The position numbers were made by a program, and so were the translations under genes. Under the pieces are notes generated by a model that saw only the letters and a program-made list of their open reading frames with translations, was not told where the DNA came from and ran no database searches. Shown piece after piece: positions 61,498 through 64,000 of a stretch of 64,000 nt of DNA. Source of the stretch: Cytobacillus oceanisediminis (lineage in GTDB: Bacteria > Bacillota > Bacilli > Bacillales > Cytobacillaceae); assembly GCF_003182355.1 (NCBI RefSeq), contig NZ_QGTW01000019.1:20411-84410 (forward strand). Reading direction: 5' to 3'. Within the stretch, counting starts at the first letter, position 1. Every line of letters begins with the position of its first letter.

Positions 61498-62292
61498 TTA
61501 AAGCATAATTTTCACTGCCGTATTTACAGGTGTTTTTAGCCATTTTGATGCAATCTTTGAAAAAATCGCAGTGGATCCAGTCGTAAAAAATTTATATTCG
61601 GGTTCCTCAGCACTTTCCTTCAGTAATCCGTGATGATGAAGAATGGTACTGGCTTCCCTTGCTGTCTCTTCACCCGAACTGATTACCTTTACGTCTTCTC
61701 CCATGACATTTTTAATAATCGGTTCTAAAAGAGGATAATGTGTACACCCGAGAATAAGTGTATCCATTCCTCTGCCTTTTAAGAGCTGCAGTGTTTCCGC
61801 CACAATTTTTCTAGCAACAGGCCCTTCATATTCTCCGCTTTCAACAAGTGGAACAAACTTTGGGCATGCGAGACTGTGGACGATGGATTTGCTGTTAATC
61901 TGAATTAATGCCTTTTCATAGGCTCTGCTTTTGACCGTACCTTCCGTTCCAATAACACCGATTGTATGGTTTTGGGTTACTTTAATCGCCGTTCTTGCAC
62001 CGGGAAAAATAACACCAATAACAGGTATGGACAGTTCTTGGCGAATTTCTTCGAGGGCTACTGCTGTAGCTGTATTGCATGCGATTACAAGCATCTTAAT
62101 ATTTTTCCCTAATAAAAATTGAGTCATTTGCCATGTAAATGCTTTTACCTCTTCACCACTGCGGGGGCCGTAGGGACAGCGGGCCGTGTCACCGAGGTAA
62201 ACAATATCTTCATTTGGCAGCTGCCGCATAATTTCTTTCGCGACAGTTAAGCCTCCAACTCCGGAGTCAATAATTCCTATAGGTTGTTTCAA
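61498..62292 (-). CDS. racE: Glutamate racemase
   Basis: Glutamate racemase supplies D-glutamate for peptidoglycan. The 264-residue cofactor-independent enzyme has DSGVGGLTV, the catalytic cysteines C72 in ACNTATA and C183 in GCTHYPLL, and Asp9. It starts TTG at 62292 with GAGGCGG upstream. It follows ysmB by 10 bp, as in B. subtilis. Confidence 0.97.
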   Translation of the reverse strand: MKQPIGIIDSGVGGLTVAKEIMRQLPNEDIVYLGDTARCPYGPRSGEEVKAFTWQMTQFLLGKNIKMLVIACNTATAVALEEIRQELSIPVIGVIFPGARTAIKVTQNHTIGVIGTEGTVKSRAYEKALIQINSKSIVHSLACPKFVPLVESGEYEGPVARKIVAETLQLLKGRGMDTLILGCTHYPLLEPIIKNVMGEDVKVISSGEETAREASTILHHHGLLKESAEEPEYKFFTTGSTAIFSKIASKWLKTPVNTAVKIML

Positions 62293-62302
62293 ACATACCG
62301 CC

Positions 62303-62761
62303 TCATTCTATGCGCATATCTTGGTGTAACTTCATTAAGTTATCTTTGAGGAATAATACCTCTTCATTTGTGAAGTCCCTTAGAACCTCTTTCAAGTATT
62401 CCTGCCTCTTTTTAATAACCTCTTCAATAATCCGTTCGCCTACTTCCAACAGTTGGATGCGGACTACTCTTCGGTCGTTTGGATCTTTGACTCTTTTAAC
62501 CAGATTATTCTTTTCCATACGGTCAACCAGGTCTGTTGTCGTGCTGCAGGCAAGATACATTTTGTTTGAGAGCTCTCCTATTGTCATGTCTCCTTCTTCA
62601 AAAAGCCATTGCAAAGCTACAAATTGGGGTGGTGTGATTGTAAAATCACTTAAAATTTCCCGCCCCTTTTGCTTGATTATGCCGGATATGTATCTTAGGT
62701 CTTTTTCTATGTCAGCCACAACATCATGTATTTCGTTTGTTTTAGAATCTTCAAGCTTCAT
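62303..62761 (-). CDS. ysmB: MarR-family transcriptional regulator (YsmB)
   Basis: This ~152-residue winged-helix regulator has the MarR layout: N-terminal dimer helix, PPQFVALQWLFEEGDMTIGELSNKMYLACSTTTDLVDRMEKN (cited as its HTH region), wing DPNDRRVVRIQL and a C-terminal dimer helix. The ligand is unknown. An ATG at 62761 follows GGGAG; the frame opens at TTG 62764. It precedes racE in a short operon. Confidence 0.92.
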   Translation of the reverse strand: MKLEDSKTNEIHDVVADIEKDLRYISGIIKQKGREILSDFTITPPQFVALQWLFEEGDMTIGELSNKMYLACSTTTDLVDRMEKNNLVKRVKDPNDRRVVRIQLLEVGERIIEEVIKKRQEYLKEVLRDFTNEEVLFLKDNLMKLHQDMRIE

Positions 62762-62902
62762 CAATAAACACTCCCATTTCAGCTTTTACGATTTATATAT
62801 ACAAAAAACGATATTTTTTGCCCTTGTGCATTTATTTTCACCTTTTTCAGCGCAAATTTCAAGACAGAAATAAATACCTGCTCAAAAATTCGCCTGTATA
62901 AA

Positions 62903-62936
62903 TGTGTTAACCGGCATCCCATAAGGATAGCCGGTC
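62903..62936 (-). terminator. Terminator after gerE
   Basis: On the minus strand ACCGGCTATCC/GGGATGCCGGT forms a strong stem (one mismatch) followed by TAACACATTT. The T-run is poor. Confidence 0.55.
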
Positions 62937-62940
62937 TAGA

Positions 62941-63165
62941 TTAAAGTTCTAGCTCTCCCATTCGAAGGAGCTCTACAACAGCTTGTGAACGCCCCTTTAC
63001 ACCAAGCTTTTGCATGGCATTGGAAATGTGGTTCCGAACCGTTTTTTCGCTTATAAACAATTCACCAGCGATTTCCCTTGTTGTTTTGTCTTGTACTAAC
63101 AATTCGAATACTTCTCTTTCTCGTTTGGTGAGTAACGGCTTGTGAGTATATTCATTCTCCTTCAA
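62941..63165 (-). CDS. gerE: GerE, late sporulation transcription factor
   Basis: GerE is a 74-residue LuxR-type (FixJ/NarL HTH) regulator that acts late in the mother cell with sigma K on coat genes. The sequence PLLTKREREVFELLVQDKTT and the HTH (SEKTVRNHISNAMQKLGVK) match B. subtilis GerE, and the C-terminus RSQAVVELLRMGELEL is the same as I remember. I chose the TTG at 63165, giving 74 residues and GGAGGG nine bases upstream; the frame is open to ATG 63246. A sigma-K-type promoter lies upstream. Confidence 0.97.
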   Translation of the reverse strand: MKENEYTHKPLLTKREREVFELLVQDKTTREIAGELFISEKTVRNHISNAMQKLGVKGRSQAVVELLRMGELEL

Positions 63166-63230
63166 GTATTGTAACCCTCCTTGCCTTTCGCCAGCTATGA
63201 ACCGCGGGATGGGTATATATTTAGTCAACA

Positions 63231-63259
63231 TATCATATGTCAGCAAAAGTGCTGAAGTG
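63231..63259 (-). promoter_or_regulatory. Sigma-K promoter of gerE
   Basis: On the minus strand CAC (63259-63257), a 17-bp spacer and CATATGATA (63239-63231), a full match to CATANNNTA and to the -35 AC core. gerE is sigma-K dependent in B. subtilis. Confidence 0.7.
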
Positions 63260-63312
63260 ACTATATTTACATAAAGGAGAAAGTTATTTTCAAAAAATGT
63301 GCCTTTGTGCCG

Positions 63313-63777
63313 CTAGGCTCGTACTTTAACTTTGCTTCTCAGCAATTCTTTCATATCCTCAGTCCAAGGGACACCCTTGCCTGTTTTTTTGGATATCTGC
63401 ACCATTGTCCCTCTCCCAGCAAAGCAAATAGAACCGTCTGCCTTCTTTCCCATATAGTGAAGATCGACAGAAGAATGCCCTATGGAAGCAGCCTTTACAT
63501 ATATTTTAATTTCTTCATCAAAGAATACCTGGCTTAAAAAATCGCATTGAAGGTCTGCAACAACCGGGATTGTTTCATTATCCCGTTTTACCCAATCCTG
63601 CATAAATCCTTTGCTCTTAAAGAATTCAATCCTTGCTTCTTCATAATATGTGAATGGAACAGTATTGTTCAAATGTCCAAACATATCTGTTTCAGAAAAA
63701 CGTACCTTAATGGGATGAAAAAAGATAAACTCTTCTTCCCACGCTTTAAAATCCTCTATATAGTTTAATTTCCCCAT
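63313..63777 (-). CDS. ysmA: YsmA-like hotdog-fold thioesterase
   Basis: This 154-residue protein is a 4-hydroxybenzoyl-CoA thioesterase-like hotdog enzyme. The segment HPIKVRFSETDMFGHLNNTVPFTYYEEARIEFF has the DxxGHxNN-type catalytic motif (DMFGHLNN here) typical of YbgC/4HBT proteins. The natural acyl-CoA is unknown. ATG at 63777 follows AGGAGG. It is next to gerE, as in B. subtilis. Confidence 0.92.
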   Translation of the reverse strand: MGKLNYIEDFKAWEEEFIFFHPIKVRFSETDMFGHLNNTVPFTYYEEARIEFFKSKGFMQDWVKRDNETIPVVADLQCDFLSQVFFDEEIKIYVKAASIGHSSVDLHYMGKKADGSICFAGRGTMVQISKKTGKGVPWTEDMKELLRSKVKVRA

Positions 63778-63910
63778 GCTGTTTCCTCCTAGCTAATTAT
63801 GAATGAGCATTCACTCTACTTCTAATTATTATAATGTTTTTGGAATTATTTGAAAACATTTTGGGTTTCATTAGATAAAATAAAAAGATACCCCCTTTCC
63901 AAAATTGAAC

Positions 63911-64000
63911 TGTGCCCCAGTTTACGGACAGTTTAAAAAAGCGCCTATGCGGCTAGTAAATGACTCCGGTATTGTTCCGGGGTCATTTTATTTAAGCCCC
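63911..64000 (-). mobile_element. End of an IS3-family insertion sequence (truncated by window edge)
   Basis: TGTGCCCCAGTTTACGGACAGT (63911-63932) looks like an IS3-family terminal inverted repeat, and the tail of a transposase frame lies just inside it on the minus strand. The rest of the element is beyond the right edge. Confidence 0.75.
63945..64000 (-). CDS. IS3-family transposase, C-terminal end (partial)
   Basis: The last codons read GLNKMTPEQYRSHLLAA followed by TAG (63947-63945). This matches the usual C-terminus of IS3 OrfB transposases (integrase core with rve domain), which end in a 'MTPxQYRxH' motif. Only 18 codons are visible. No coding evidence exists beyond these residues, so subgroup and intactness cannot be told. 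Confidence 0.75.
   Translation of the reverse strand, partial: GLNKMTPEQYRSHLLAA

Overview
The window is a chromosomal segment of an endospore-forming Bacillaceae bacterium with moderately low GC. The gene order mreB-radC-maf-spoIIB-comC-folC-valS-ysxE-spoVID-hemLBDCXA-ysxC-lonA-lonB-clpX-tig-ysoA-leuDCBA-ilvCHB-ysnB-ysnA-rph-gerM-racE-ysmB-gerE-ysmA is the order I recall for Bacillus subtilis. Sporulation genes (spoIIB, spoVID, ysxE, lonB, gerM, gerE) run through it. Nearly everything is on the minus strand; the exceptions are a YsxD-like membrane protein, a small membrane protein and some repeats.

Region 1 (1-3.3 kb): 5' part of mreB, radC, maf, spoIIB. Region 2 (3.3-17.8 kb): a complete type IV pilus locus built around comC/pilD, sitting between spoIIB and folC. 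In transcription order it has a membrane protein of unknown function, a VanW-like protein, three minor prepilins (PilV-, PilW- and PilX-like), pilB, pilT, pilC, major pilin pilA, pilD, pilM, pilN and a PilO-like protein with a C-terminal LysM domain. A membrane GAF-GGDEF diguanylate cyclase lies just upstream. PilB carries an MshEN-type N-terminus, so the locus looks wired to c-di-GMP. The major pilin has its own promoter and a roughly 228-nt leader with a possible pseudoknot, a terminator and a sequence able to act as antiterminator. This is the most novel-looking signal in the window.

Region 3 (17.8-32.2 kb): folC, valS (valine T-box), a small membrane protein, ysxE, spoVID and the heme operon hemAXCDBL. 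Region 4 (32.4-45.6 kb): ysxD-like gene, a polar amino-acid ABC transporter with a CodY-box promoter, ysxC, lonA, lonB (sigma-F-like promoter), clpX, tig, ysoA. Region 5 (45.7-55.1 kb): branched-chain amino acid operon ilvE-[Leu T-box]-ilvB-ilvH-ilvC-leuABCD. Region 6 (55.5-64 kb): tRNA-Arg(UCU), ysnB, rdgB, rph, gerM, recQ, racE/murI, marR-type ysmB, gerE (sigma-K-like promoter), ysmA, and the end of an IS3-family element at the window edge.

Three repeat classes are visible: a roughly 155-240 bp element with imperfect terminal inverted repeats (four copies), a second element (one long and one partial copy), and a roughly 52-bp tandem repeat upstream of ysxE. They fall in intergenic or leader positions, several of them inside transcribed regions. 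Assignments rest on recognised motifs, gene order and remembered family features; no database search was run.
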